From Humulus lupulus (taxonomy: Eukaryota > Streptophyta > Magnoliopsida > Rosales > Cannabaceae): a stretch of 64,000 bases of DNA. The notes beneath the pieces are model-generated. The model was not told where the DNA came from. It did not search any database and saw nothing but the letters and a program-made list of their open reading frames with translations. Position 1 is the first letter of the stretch. Each line of letters begins with the position of its first letter. Position numbers and translations under genes: made by a program. The DNA is taken from contig NC_084799.1 of NCBI RefSeq assembly GCF_963169125.1, forward strand, positions 67,634,143 through 67,698,142. The letters run 5' to 3'. Of the stretch, positions 52,541 to 64,000 are shown in pieces.

Positions 52541-54640
52541 TTTTAAACTAAATAAATAATTGAATTGAATTATTACATATGTATAGACTATGTCCGATAT
52601 TATATTGATAATATTAAGTAAATGTCAGAAAAAAACTAAAGTTTATCTATGTAGTCTTAATCTCATATTGGTATGAGAGGATCGAGATTAAGATAATAAA
52701 ATTAAAACAGTTCACAATAAAATAAAGTTATGGAATCTTTAGATTAATTACTGCTAGTACAGTCCACTAGTATTATGAATACATGTGACCTAGATCCGGG
52801 TTATTAGTGTAGTAGGACACTTTAGTAGAGGTACTTTGCATGCTAAGGGTATGTAGAACTTGACGAGATGTGATTTGTTAATACTTGTTTAAACACCATT
52901 TCATAGTATTAATCAAGCACATCAAACGATGATCATATACACAATGATCTTAATCCTAAGGTTGCTATGAACTCCTATATATGTCATCTGATCCTTTGAT
53001 TCATGCGTTAAGGTTTGTCAGAATGATCAGGCTAAGAACAATTGTTTTGGGGACTCAATGGTGTATATGGCTGGGGATACAGTTTAACAGATATGAAATC
53101 TATACCTTCTTATAGATTGAATAATGGTTCTCTATTGGGTTGGCTTTTGAAACTAAAAAGGTTATGAGCGCTCACGTCGCGAACTTGTTGTGTCACAACC
53201 TTCACTAGTAAAGTCAATGGTACTCTAGGAACAAGATATAGCTAAAAGGGTATAACGGTACTTTTATTCCCTTTTAATTATGAACCATTAATAGAGGATT
53301 AATGTTGTATGTAATGATTATATCAATGGACAATTTATTCTTTACTAAAGTACTCAGTAAATATATGTATGTAATTATCAAGAGTTCAATCTCATATTTA
53401 TAGGGGAGTAATCATGTGATTAATAAATATGATTATTTAATCAAAGAGCATTGATTAATAATGTAATGTTTATTGGAGCTTGTTATTATAGGTCCATAGG
53501 TCCCCCAGGGTGGCTCTATCAACACCATATCAAGGTAAGAGTTGATACAAGGGTATAACTATAATTTGGGAATTTGAGAAGAATTTTATTCTTTTGGTCA
53601 AGTATACAATTATATGATAATTGAAGTTGAATAATTAATTTGGAATTAATTATTAATTTTCGAAAACATATTTAATAATTTAAATATGCAAAATTTTGAA
53701 ATTCATATATATAAATAAATAAATTTTTAAAATTAACTATTTTATTTGAGTGGGAGAAAATAAAATTGGTAAGTTAAACAAATAGTATTTGATTTATTGA
53801 ATTTTAAAAGATGATGATAAAGATGATCATCAATATGAATTTTGAATTTAAAATTTAAATCTTGAAATATGGTTGTCATCTTTTCCTTAAAAAGATAAAT
53901 ATCTTATTTTGTGGAAGACTGATTTTAATTAAATAAAAGAAAAATGTAATATCCCTGAAAATGATATTGCAGTCCACACATGACACAGCCCAAGGACTGT
54001 GCCATGCATGTGTGACTACACTGATATTGTATCAGTGTTGTTTTTATTTTATTTATTTAATAATTTAATAATTTAAAAATAGTTTTTTCAAATTTGGTAA
54101 GTTAGATATTTACCTAAATCAAATCCTCTCATCATTATGATATTATTATATTACTATTATTATTATGAATAATAAGGTAATATAAATATCTATATATATA
54201 TATGATATAGAAAAAGAAGAGAACACACACAACAATACAACACAATACACAATTCATAATAGTTCTCTGAGTTTTTGTCAGACAAAACTCTTTCTTCTTC
54301 TTCTTTATTCTAGTCATTCTCAGACCATAATCCAAGTTCTCATGTGTTTAGAAATACTTGTGATTTCTAAAATTACAAATTCATATTCTCTATGTGCCCA
54401 CACACATCTTGAGGTGTAGAGAACACTCTGGAAGATCGTGGTTTGAGTGCTCAAAGCTTTGGATAGGAAGATCGAAAAATATACAAAAAGATTCAATGAC
54501 ACTTGATAGGCTTCAAGAGGTAATTGTTTATGTTCTTGAATTTTTGTGTTTATATATTATATATAAATATATTGTATATTTATATATATGTTGCATCATT
54601 TATAATATTGTATGTTAATGTTTCTGGATTGTTTTCCTAT
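52541..54640. mobile_element. Long LTR-like, AT-rich sequence of uncertain family
   Basis: No coding region is found. Features that suggest a plant LTR are the ordered, non-coding, moderately complex sequence with phrases such as GGTCCATAGGTCCCCCAGGG (53490), a TATATATATATGATATAG stretch (54191-54210) followed by CA-rich start-site-like sequence, and an R/U5-like part with AAGATCGTGGTTTGAGTGCT (near 54433) ending AAGAGGTAATTG. I recognise it as resembling Copia-type repeat sequence but could not define both ends or a duplication. Confidence 0.4.
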
Positions 54641-54689
54641 TCATATAAACTGTTTATATGAGTGATGAAATTTTTTTATTGTTGTTGTT

Positions 54690-55130
54690 CCTAAAACAAT
54701 GGGCCCACCACACCAATTTAGCTGCGTGCTCTGAATGTTTTACCAACAAGGCAGACCCAAACTTAGGGACCCTAGAAGGCCATAGTATCCATTGCGCGTT
54801 AAGGTTCGATTTCACGGCAACAAAAAATGAAGTTGAGTATGAGGTGCTACTAGCAGGATTGCGCATGGCGAAGGAATTGAAAGTTGAGTGCCTAATGATC
54901 TGAAGCAACTCGCAAGTGGTGGTCAACCAAATCCTGGGTGAGTACCGGGCCCGCAGACTTTGCATGACCGCCTAACTTAACAAATCCAAAGACATGCTTG
55001 GCCAGTTCGATCACTACACAATCGTACAGGTCCTGGTGAACAAAATTCCAAAGTTGTTGCATTAGCAAAGTTAACAAGAGCGAAAGATATGGTGACCCTC
55101 AATGTTGTTCCAATCAAGTTCCTATAGGAG
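54690..55130 (+). pseudogene. T4 second RNase H
   Basis: TLEGHSIHCALRFDFTATKN (near 54770), EVEYEVLLAGLRMAKELKVE and SNSQVVVNQILGEYRA (near 54904) match the second RNase H of T1 and T3. A TGA at 54901, further stops and a frame change follow before DMVTLNVVPIKFL near 55090. Confidence 0.7.
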
Positions 55131-55139
55131 CCAAGCATC

Positions 55140-55275
55140 AGCACTGCCGCGCACGATTCCATTAGCAAGCACACCACTGTCTACCACACCATTGGCGACC
55201 ACACCTTTGGCAATCTCGCCATTGGTGACCTCGTCACCAATGACTGCACAGTTAACGACACCCTCAGTGGTGACC
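55140..55275 (+). repeat. 15-bp repeat in the T4 RNase H-integrase linker
   Basis: About eight diverged 15-bp units are centred on ATTGGCGACCACACC. In the pol frame they read as 5-residue repeats ending in GD or ND (HTIGD, LAIGD, CTVND). T1 has no such array at the corresponding place (4100-4160). Confidence 0.65.
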
Positions 55276-55286
55276 ATGACTTCTCA

Positions 55287-56519
55287 ATGCTAATTGACAA
55301 GGAAGAGACATGGATGATTCCCATCATCAAATATCTAAGTGAAGGTGTCCTTCCATTAGATCAAAACTCAAAAAGGAAGATGCTTTACCAAGCACCTCGC
55401 TATGGCATGCAAGACGATCGCTCATACCGAAGTGGACACTCAATGCCGCTATTGAAATGTGCTACCAAGGAGAAGGCCCAAACCTTGTTGCAAGAGGTTA
55501 CCGAAGGATTTTGTGGCGACCATGCTGGGGGCAGAGCCTCTCCAAAAAGATACGGTGACAAGGGTACTTTTGGCCAACTATGAACGAGGACTCCATGGAT
55601 TACTTAAGAAAATACGATAAGTGCCAAAGGTTTGCCAAAATCCCGAGAGCCTCTCAAAATGAATTAAAGCAGATGCGAAGCCAATGGTCTTTCGGAGTAT
55701 GGGGAATTGACTTGATAGGCCAACTTCCTATAGGTCGGGGCAGGGTCAAGTATACAGTCATCATCGTTGACCATTTCACTAAGTGGTGTGAGGTCGAGCC
55801 ATTGGCAACCATCACTTCTAAGAAAGTATTGGAATTTTTAGTAAAGAATATCACTTGTCGTTACAAGTTTCCTTGCAAGTTCGTGTCCCACAATGGAACT
55901 CAATTAGACAGTGAACACTTCACAAGTTTTTGTATTCAACATGGAATTGTGAAGAGCTTTTCAACAGTGGCACACCCCCTGGAAAATGGACAAGTAGAGG
56001 CCATCAATAAGACCCTCAAAGATACTTTGAAGAAGCGCCTAGAAGAAGTGAAAGGAGCTTGGCTCGACAAACTTCTCGAGGGGTTGTGATCAAACTTCTA
56101 CCGACCACGTGCCCTTTGTGCTCGCCTATGGCTACAAGGCCATGTTACCCGTCGAAGTAGACATCCCATCGCATAGAAGAGCGAACTATGATCAAGGGTA
56201 GAATGAAGCACTGCTTGTCAAGTCCCTGGATTTCATTGAAAAAAAAAGCCGAAACAAGCTATCTTGCAGGTGGCGGCCTACCAACAAAGGGTGGCTCGCT
56301 ACTTTAATGCTCGGTTCAAGGACAAGAAGTTCTCCATTGGCGACCTCATCCTACACCGAGTGTTCCTCAATATGCAAGATCCAACTGCCAGGTCCAAACT
56401 GGAAAGGCCCTACTTGTTAGAGGGAATCATGCAACCAGGAATGTACAAGCTGGCAAGGCTAAATGGCGAAGCGATCTTGAGGCATTGGAATGGAGAACAT
56501 CTGAAGAAGTACTACCAGT
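55287..56519 (+). pseudogene. T4 integrase, decayed
   Basis: ETWMIPIIKYLSEGVLP starts the linker into integrase. VTEGFCGDHAGG and KYDKCQRFAKIPRAS form the zinc-binding part (first Cys replaced by Tyr). The core has WGIDLIGQLPIGRGRVKY (55710), SHNGTQLDSE (near 55888; the second catalytic Asp is now His) and NGQVEAINKTLKDTLKKRLE (55987) with the Glu. Frame changes occur near 55580 and 56085. The C-terminal frame 56264-56519 ends HLKKYYQ as in T1. Confidence 0.8.
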
Positions 56520-57792
56520 AATAGGGTTGATACCCCGATTTTGTAATCCAAGACAAGCCTCCAGGCATTCGCTCTTAATATAATTAGTTTGATTTTTTGG
56601 CATCGCCATTCAATGACCTCCATGTAATGGCCCATTGGCCACAATTTATGGAAATCAAAATAGACATCTTCCGATCAATCTTGATTTCTCTAAACAAAGC
56701 TTGAAAAAATGGCGAGGCCAAGGACGATGAGACCACAAACCAAAGAAAGGCGAGGCCATGAATAGAGTTGTGAAGCAAGAAATGGCGAGGCCACGATTGG
56801 CAAGGCCACGATTGGTGAGGCCACAGACGGCAAGGCCATGAATGGTGAGGTCACGATTGGCGAGGCCACGATTGGCGAGGCCACGGATAGTGAGGCCATG
56901 AATATCAAGGTCGTCATCAAGGGAAATCAAATTAGACATCCTCGGGACAGTCTTGACTTCCCCAAGTCCCCTACAAGGTCTAATATCGAATAGCAAAACC
57001 CTGCTGGGCCCGACCAAGCGATCATGAGAAAGTAACCTTTCACAAAGGACCTAAGGGGCCACAACTCGACCTCAGATACGGTTGAGCTACTAGAGCCAAT
57101 TGTAGGCGACCGGGGCAAAACAACAAAGAAACTTGCCCTTAGAGGCGAGACAATTGCAGGAGATCGAGAAAAATAAGCAGTCTACCACATTTTCACGAGA
57201 CATTACAGGCGCAGGAAGGGCCCGTCGCTGGTCCCCCCATCAAAAAGGCTAGTCACAACATGAGTGACCAAGCTCCCCCACTCTCCAAGTCACTTGGGGG
57301 CATAAGGGGTACCATGCGCACAGAACAAAGCAATGGTAGTGTAAAGTTCAGAGTAGTTCGTGGATCAAAGCACCACACACATAGAACAGAGTAGCATGCA
57401 AAGTTTGTGTAGCAAAGTTCGTAGAACAGGGTAGCGGATATGCAAAGTTCGTGTAAGTCGTGTGAAGAAAATAACCAAAAATGCAAAGATCAGGCAGAGT
57501 TCATGCAAAGTGTGTACATTATGACGCATGCAAGCAAACAACAGTCGAAAAGGCAAAATTCAGAAAATTTTGCAAAGCAACATCAAGCACACATGCAAAA
57601 AGCGAGCAGAAGTTATCATCAATATACAACAAAAAGCGGCAAACTTAAGGCCAATGTTCATACAGATGAGAGCATAGCTTAATTTATAGAACAACAAAAT
57701 AAAGAAAAACAACGATGAGAAGCCTATGCAAGGTCAGTGGAGAAATTGCCCTCGCCAGCAGCGTCCACGCCAATAGCACCCTCGCCAGCGAC
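56520..57792 (+). other. T4 3' non-coding region
   Basis: It contains a 15-bp minisatellite (56775-56895), the Tat motif CTTGGGGGCATA (57293), and loosely repeated CAAAGTTCGTG-like words (57340-57470). Short ORFs here have no domain. The final 45 bp again show the 15-bp motif on the opposite strand (CCCTCGCCAGC, ACGCCAATAG). Confidence 0.55.
56775..56895. repeat. 15-bp minisatellite ATTGGCGAGGCCACG
   Basis: About eight tandem units alternate ATTGG, ATGG and ACGG starts with GCGAGGCCAC or GTGAGGCCAC. The minus strand reads as repeated GLANR. The motif shares ATTGGCGA with the array at 55140-55275. Confidence 0.8.
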
Positions 57793-60700
57793 TGTAAAGA
57801 ACACCCTAAACTAATACTTATAAAACATTCGCATAACATAGTTTATAAAAGAATACCACTCATTATCAAAGTCTCAGTGGGGACTTGCTTAAAACCATGC
57901 AAGTTGGCACCATTAATTTTAAAAGAAAACATAGATTTTTATGCAAAGTTCAAAGAAACAAAAATTAAATAACTCAGTCCCACTGATAATTTAGGAAAGT
58001 CTCTTAAAACAAAACATAATTTAAATGGCGTTCTACGATGATCATTTTTCCGTCCATAGGATTACCCCACGCCATACACCCCACGATGATAGAACTCCTC
58101 ACGTCACCACGCGTGCCATAAGAAATCCTATTTACTACCTGGAAGGAAAGTAAGGGGGGTGAGCTAAAAGCCCAGTAAGGAAGTACAAACAATAAGCAAG
58201 TAAGAATACAACAATACAAACACTAACGTTCATCTAAAGTATCATGGCATATCATAACATAATCGTAACATATCATCATTGCATATCATAATGTAATCGT
58301 AACATATCATCATATCACAATCATACAACGTACATGATGAGCATGGCCTGCTAGTTGTCCATGTTACCCTAATCATATTCATACAGCATACATGATGAGC
58401 ATGGCTCGCTAATTGTCCATGTCACCCTATGAGGTAAACAAGAGTCTCTGGTCCTTGAATAACCTCGGCGTGTCCGCCCTAGGAGTTACGTCTTTAGCTA
58501 TAGTAACTCGTTCGATGTATCTAACATCGTAATTTGTTTGATGTATCTAACATCGTAACTTGTTTGATGTATCTAACATCGTAACTTGTTTGATGTGTCT
58601 AACATCCATACACATATCATATTCAACATATCATCACATTATGGCATTCATATTTCATAACAATTCATTCATACAATAGTCTTACCATTCATAGCATAAA
58701 ATCATAGAATCTATCTAACTTCCTTACCTCAGGTCCAAGCTAAGAAATTTTCACAATCTTTCAACGAGCCTATATCATAATCAAAACAACATTTCATAGG
58801 TTCATAAAATTACTATTTTGCCCTTCCATACAACTCATGCGTGCATGGGCCATACACACATAATAACAGTTACACACATGACATGCAATTATTCTTAACT
58901 ACACATAAAGCCATAAAAGAATAATGCTCATTTTACCTATTTTACATGCATGATCTTTTTATAAAAACCACATAGTTGAATAATAAACATAATTTTGGAC
59001 GTAAAAGTGGATTTGCATGTAACATGCATACGTGGGAACATTACGTAATTGCGACGTTTTAAAAACGATAATTCTACATATCTTACTTCTATTGTTTTAA
59101 AAATCAATAGACATATAACGTGCTTTATTTTTCTTAAAATTTCTAAGTCGATTAAATTGCTCAAACATTATTTTATTTTATAAAATAATTTAATTTAGTT
59201 TAAAATAAAATATGTGACAATTTCATTCATTAATCTCAAATTACAAAGAAATAACCAAAAAGCTTGGAATTAATTAAAATACCTATGTTTAATATGTTTC
59301 CTTATAAAAATAAATTTTAACATTGGTTAATTGTGTTACATTAATGTTGTGAGAAAAATATATTTTTAAGTGTGGGAAAAATATATTTTTATTTATATTA
59401 TTTAAGACTTAGTTTTATGTAACATAAATCCATATGTGACAATTAAATAATCATTTTTAAACTTTTTAAACCAAACTTTCAGCCACTATTTAATTTCTTT
59501 AAAAATCACAATAAATAGAATCTAAATATTTTTCTCAATCAAAATAAAGAAAAATCATAACTTATCAAAATATGCATTCATACCATTTTTCAATATTACC
59601 ATAACTTAGGATAATAATTTGTTCCAAAAACTCATCAAATTTATTTTAGTGGAACACACTTCACATTTTCTCACAAAAATTCCAGCAACTATTTTTACCT
59701 TTAAAAATCACCATATTCAATTTAAAACCTCATATTTTTCTAAAAATACAATAAAAATTCTGTAGGTATTTATTTGAGTAAAATATCATTTTATTGGGAC
59801 TTAAAATACCATTTTTAATTTCATAAAATTAACATAACATCAAGGACATTACTTATGCATGCAAATTATTATTTTTTTATCAAATTTTTACCCAATTATT
59901 TACAAAAATCAGCAAGCTTACTTTCTCATGAAATTCATCTTTTATCCCAAAAATTTCACATAAAATCATACATGTCCAAAATCTCATCATACTCTTATTA
60001 TATACATAATTCTAAGAATATTACTAACATATTTACATGAAATCTTATAAAACCCATTTTTTTCTATTCCATTAAATCTACACATGAAATCCAACAACAA
60101 TAACAATGGCAATAACATACATTAATTCATAAACATCACATTTCATATACATGCATTTATAATAACCCTAACATATTTCTATCATTCCTCCTTTTATGCA
60201 TATCAAGATTCATTGGTACAAAAATCACATGCTTCTTATCATATTTCTAAAATTATCATTTGCCATTTTACATAAATCAAAGATTAAAAAAAATAACCAT
60301 AGCAATATAAACATAAAATATAATCCTCATTATAAACCCTATCAAATCTATTTTCTCAATCATACCCATGAGCCCTTTTTAAACAAAACATATTCTCTTA
60401 AAAAAAATATACAAATCATAATCATCAATCCTACAATAATCAAACCATTTGCATCACCATCAACCACCTCAAAGATAAACCCATCAAAACCAATATATAG
60501 GCTAAGAAAGACCATTACCTCTCTTGATTGTAAAATCAAGAACACAATATGATCAACACCCAAACTTCACACCCCTTGTTCAAGCCTAGGGTTTTATTTT
60601 TGAAAACCACCATGAGGAGGAGAAAGAATTCAATCACACACAACAAATAAACAAAGTCAATATCATATAATCAAGAAAAAGAGATTAGACAAACAAAAAT

Positions 60701-61242
60701 ACAAGAAAACATACTCTAGACTTGGTTCCTCTTCACCTTCTTCTTCTTTCTTCCTTTCTTTCTTCTTCTCCCTCTCTCTCTACACGCCACACTCTCTCTC
60801 TCTACCTCTCTCTCTAGGTCACAACAGCCACTCAAAATGCCCTCCTCTTCCTTTCCTTTCCCCTTTATTCAACTCTCTCAATAAAGTCTCACCAACACAA
60901 AATGGTAAGTTTCCTATTTCTATTTTATTTTCTCTTAATTTTCTTATTATTTTCTTTTATGATAATAGATATAAGGAATAAAGAGTGATCACATCCTATC
61001 CTAAAATAGATAGTTTCTTCCAATATTTGATTTTATTGCCTTAGAAAAATAAGTAGAAAAATCAATCCCTTTCCCACCACACACTACACGTCCAAGCACC
61101 TTCCTTTCCCTTTTCTTTTTATTTTTTTTCTTTTCCTTTTTTTTTATTAACTAAAATAAATCCAATAAAGGAAAGAGTGTGTAGAAAATCTACACATGTG
61201 CACCCTATTACCATATACTAGCACACACTAAAACACTAGTGT
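57793..61242 (-). mobile_element. Reverse-oriented long LTR, left arm of an inverted pair
   Basis: On the minus strand the 3' end reads AGGGTGTTCTTTACA at 57793, and TTACTGGGCTTTTAGCTCAC at 58170-58150 followed by TTCCAGGTAG matches the hairpin/donor block of Tekay LTRs. The minus-strand 5' end is placed near 61242 (TGGTGCACTACACTAG) but is uncertain. It interrupts the T4 3' region. From 58872 to 61242 it has an inverted copy at 61547-64000. Confidence 0.65.
58505..58620. repeat. Tandem repeat of about 28 bp
   Basis: Four units of GTTTGATGTATCTAACATCG with TAACTT are visible; the first differs (GTTCGATG) and the last ends ACATCCATA. GATGTATCTAACATC is itself a near-palindrome. It lies inside the left-arm LTR. 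Confidence 0.8.
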
Positions 61243-61546
61243 AGTGCACCAAAAAAAAAAATTTAGATTATTTAAATTTTTGTGATTTATTTTATTTAAA
61301 TGTTAAGTGTGATGAGTTGTTTTATTTAAGTTTTGTTATTTTATTTAGTTGATTATTTGTTTTATTTGATTGTTTATTATTTTATTTAATTGTTAGAATT
61401 GTTTGGTATAATCTTTTGAATTTAAATTTGTTAATTGTTTGTTTGGTTAATTAATTTAATAAGTGAATAATTGTGTAACATGTTTATTTTACTATTAGTG
61501 TTACATTTTAAATAAGTGTGACAATTGATGTGATTATGTGAGTTAT
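61243..61546. other. Spacer between inverted LTR arms
   Basis: AT-rich, beginning with an A run and containing TTTTATTTAATTG-like words repeated loosely. No coding potential. It may hold the 5' end of one of the LTRs or pre-existing flanking DNA. Confidence 0.4.
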
Positions 61547-64000
61547 GGTTGAATGCACTAAGGTGCATGGTAGATAGTAATGCACTCTAGTGTTTTAGTG
61601 TGTGCTAGTACATGGTAATGAGGTGCACATGTGTAGATTTTCTACACACTCTTTCCTTTATGGGATTTATTTTAGTTAATAAAAAAATAAATAAATAAAG
61701 GAAATGGCTAGTGTGGACGTGTAGTGTGTGGTGTGTAGTGGGAAAAGGATTGTTTTTTTTTTAGGTAATAAAATCAAAATTTGGAAGGCACTAGCTATTT
61801 TGGGATAGGAATGTGATCACCCTTTATTATTTTATATCTATTATAATAAAAGAAAAATGAAAGGGAATTAAAGGGAAATGGGGAAGAAAGGAAACTTACC
61901 ATTTCCTCTTGATAGTGGCTTTATGGGAATGAGAATTTAAAAAGGGGATTAAGAAGAGATTAGGCCATTTGGCCGTGACCTAGAGAGGGGATAGAGAGAG
62001 AGAGGAGGCGAGCTAGAGAGAGAGAAAGCAAGGGTGCAATATTTTCTAGAGAAGAAGAAGAAGAAAAGAAAGAGAAGGAGAAGAAGAAGAGGGTTTCGAA
62101 CCCTAGGTAAGAATCTATCAACTAGTGTTTCACATATTTGCTTTTGGGTCTTCCCCTCTTCTCTAATCTAAGGTTGATTTTGTGGTTTCTTTCTTTGGGT
62201 GTATGGTGTTTGGAAATCATCTAAAGGTGACAAGAGGTTTTCTTGCTATTGTGTTCTTGATTTTACAATCAAGAGAGGTAATGGTCTTTCTTAGCCTATA
62301 TATTTGTTTTGATGGGTTTGTCTTTGAGGTTTTTGATGGTGATGCTAATGGTTGATTATTGTAGGATTGATGATTATGATTTGTATATTTTGAGAATATG
62401 ATTTGTTTAAAAAGGGTATCATGGTTTAATGTATAAAAGGGTTATGATGTTGATTTTTCTATGTATAATGATTAGTGGTAATTTTTTAATGCAAATATGG
62501 GGTTTCGGCCTAGGCATACCTAAGGATTATCTTGATATTTTGTTTGATGTTGTATGATTTTCAATATATTAGATCCATGTTTTAGGACCTATGTAATATG
62601 GGTAAAATGATAATTGGCAATCTTGATATTTGGATCCATGAAATTTTGATAGGATGCATGTTATATTGTGAATGAATAAATTATAAGATGCATGAAAATA
62701 ATGATAGAAACATGTTAGGTTAACATAAAGGCATATGTGAATATGGTGCTTATGAATTAATGTATGTTATTGTTATTGTTAGTGTTTTGTTGGATTTCAT
62801 GTGTAGATTCAATGGAATAGAAAAAAAATGGTTTTATAAGATTTCATGTGAATATGTTAGTAATATTAGAATCATGTATATAATAAGAGTGTGATGAGAT
62901 TTTGGACATGTATGATTTTATGTGAAATTTTTGGGATAAAATATGAGTTTCATGAGGAATTAAGCTTACTGTTTTTTTTGTAAATAATTGGGTAAAAGTT
63001 GATAAAAAAGATGATTTGCATGCATAAGTAATGTCCTTGATGTTATGTTAATTTTATGAAATTAAAAAGGGGATTTTAAGTCCCATTAAAATGATATTTT
63101 ACTCAAATAATTACCTACAGAATTTTTATTGATTTTTGAGAAAATATGAGCTTTTAAATTGAATATGGTGATTTTTAATGATAAAAATAGTTGCTGGAAT
63201 TTTTGTAAGAAAATATGAAGTGAGTTTCACTAAAATGAATTTGATGAGTTTTTGGAATAAATTATTTTTCCAAAGTTATGGTAATATTGAAAAATGGTAT
63301 TTTTTTTAATGGTATGAATGCATATTTTGATAAGTTGTGATTTTTCCTTTGTTTTGATTGAGAAAAATATTTAGATTCTATTTATTTGTGATTTTTGAAG
63401 AAAATAAATGGTGGCTGAAAGTTTGTTTTAAAAAGTTTAAAAATTGTTATTTAATTGTCACATATGGATTTTGTTACATAAAACTAAGTCTTAAATAATT
63501 TAAATCAAAATGTATTTTTCCACACTTAAAAATATATTTTTCACATCATTTATGTAACACAATGATAAAATTTATTTTTCTAAAGAAACATATTAAAAAT
63601 AGGTATTTTAATTAAATCCAAGATTTTTGGGTAATTCTTTGTAATTTGAGATTAATAAATGAAAATGTCACATATTTTATTTTTGAGCTAAAATAAAATA
63701 ATGTTTTGAGAAATTTAATCAACTTAGAAATTTTAAGAAAAATAAAGCATGTAATATATCTATTGATTTTAAAATAATAAAAGTAAGAAATGTAGAATTA
63801 TTGTTTTTTAAAACGTTTCTATTACGCAATGTTCCCACGTATGCATGTTACATGCAACTCCACTTTTACGTCCAAAATTATGTTTATTATTCAACTATGT
63901 GGATTTTATAAAACGATCATACATGTAAAATGGGTAAAATGAGCATTATTCTTTTCATGGTTTTATGTGTAAAGTTAAGAATAATTGCATGTTATGTGTA
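61547..64000 (+). mobile_element. Forward-oriented LTR, right arm of the inverted pair, cut by window end
   Basis: It begins ATGCACTAAGGTGCATGGTA and then mirrors the left arm: GTGTTTTAGTGTGTGCTAGT (61590), TGTAGATTTTCTACACACTC, TGGTCTTTCTTAGCCTATAT (62282) and TACATGCAACTCCACTTTTA (63849) are all inverted counterparts. A GA-rich stretch at 61990-62095 precedes AACCCTAGGTAAGAATC, a donor-like site. The 3' end lies outside the window. Confidence 0.7.

Larger units (their letters stand above)
54690..57792 (+). mobile_element. T4, Tat element remnant (second RNase H, integrase, 3' region)
   Basis: Only the 3' half of pol and part of the downstream spacer remain. Gag, protease and RT are absent; the 5' edge abuts the LTR-like stretch near 54690. 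The 3' edge is cut at 57793 by a reverse-oriented LTR. The conserved CTTGGGGGCATA motif lies at 57293. A 15-bp minisatellite motif appears at three places within it. Confidence 0.75.

Noticed and set aside
55102..55293. Plus-strand ORF with PLATT-type repeats as a separate small protein
   Set aside because: It is an off-frame reading of the 15-bp repeat; the pol frame of T4 runs through the same bases.
57253..57690. Cys/Leu-rich minus-strand and plus-strand ORFs in the T4 3' region
   Set aside because: Overlapping ORFs on both strands in a loosely repetitive non-coding stretch, with no domain or codon pattern.
61243..61546. The inverted LTR pair as a foldback DNA transposon
   Set aside because: The arms match LTR features (donor-like block, TTTACA end) and extend beyond the window. 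No terminal inverted repeat with its own target duplication can be shown.

Overview
This window looks like heterochromatin-type plant nuclear DNA, probably from a eudicot. It is almost entirely a pile of nested, decayed LTR retrotransposons. No host gene, tRNA, rRNA or CRISPR array could be supported. The evidence for a plant is: (i) Tat-lineage Ty3/gypsy polyproteins carrying a second RNase H and an antisense extra ORF; (ii) Tekay/Del-type chromoviruses with LTRs over 2 kb, an initiator-Met primer site and a C-terminal chromodomain; (iii) Athila-like and Copia-like LTRs; (iv) very AT-rich spacers. The species cannot be fixed from the sequence alone.

Layout. 1-10792: Tat element T1 (+), 5' end outside the window, with broken gag, protease, RT, two RNase H domains and integrase. 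Its 3' spacer holds a TSD-flanked solo LTR (5656-6826) and an antisense ORF with putative introns (7452-9934). It is followed by a Tat LTR (9967-10792). 10793-14211: Tat element T2 (+), cut off after RT and fused to a fragment of a different Tat LTR (14212-14760). 14761-16982: AT-rich degenerate repeats, an antisense Tat solo LTR (15734-16377), and an unclassified stretch with a CT microsatellite. 16983-49062: one reverse-strand Tat element, T3. Its gag zinc knuckle is split by a large Tekay element, III (22244-44859). The two halves of the knuckle rejoin exactly when III and its 5-bp target duplication are removed.

Element III was itself hit repeatedly. Its 5' LTR received Tekay element II (22899-28607), which then lost its 3' half. 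Its gag received solo LTR B (31551-36344), which contains an Athila-like solo LTR (32723-34692). Its integrase received solo LTR C (38865-41282). T3 gag also carries solo LTR E (46442-48916). Six insertions have visible target duplications, three perfect and three with a single G/A difference. 49063-51100: a Tekay integrase/chromodomain remnant (V) fused to an LTR 3' piece. 51101-54650: a degenerate coding fragment, a GCTCGAT array and a long unclassified LTR-like stretch. 54690-57792: a Tat RNase H/integrase remnant, T4. 57793-64000: a reverse-oriented long LTR followed, after about 300 bp, by an inverted copy of itself running off the window.

The least explained material is repeat structure inside these elements. 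There is an array of about eleven hairpins sitting where T3 should encode protease (21330-22045). Palindrome-centred tandem repeats have expanded separately in LTR B, LTR E and the leader of III. A 15-bp minisatellite motif appears at three places in T4. A small-hairpin-plus-splice-donor block is conserved across Tekay LTRs. Element II also carries an unidentified acidic ORF between its primer site and gag. Nothing here looks capable of autonomous transposition: every polyprotein has stops, frameshifts or deletions.
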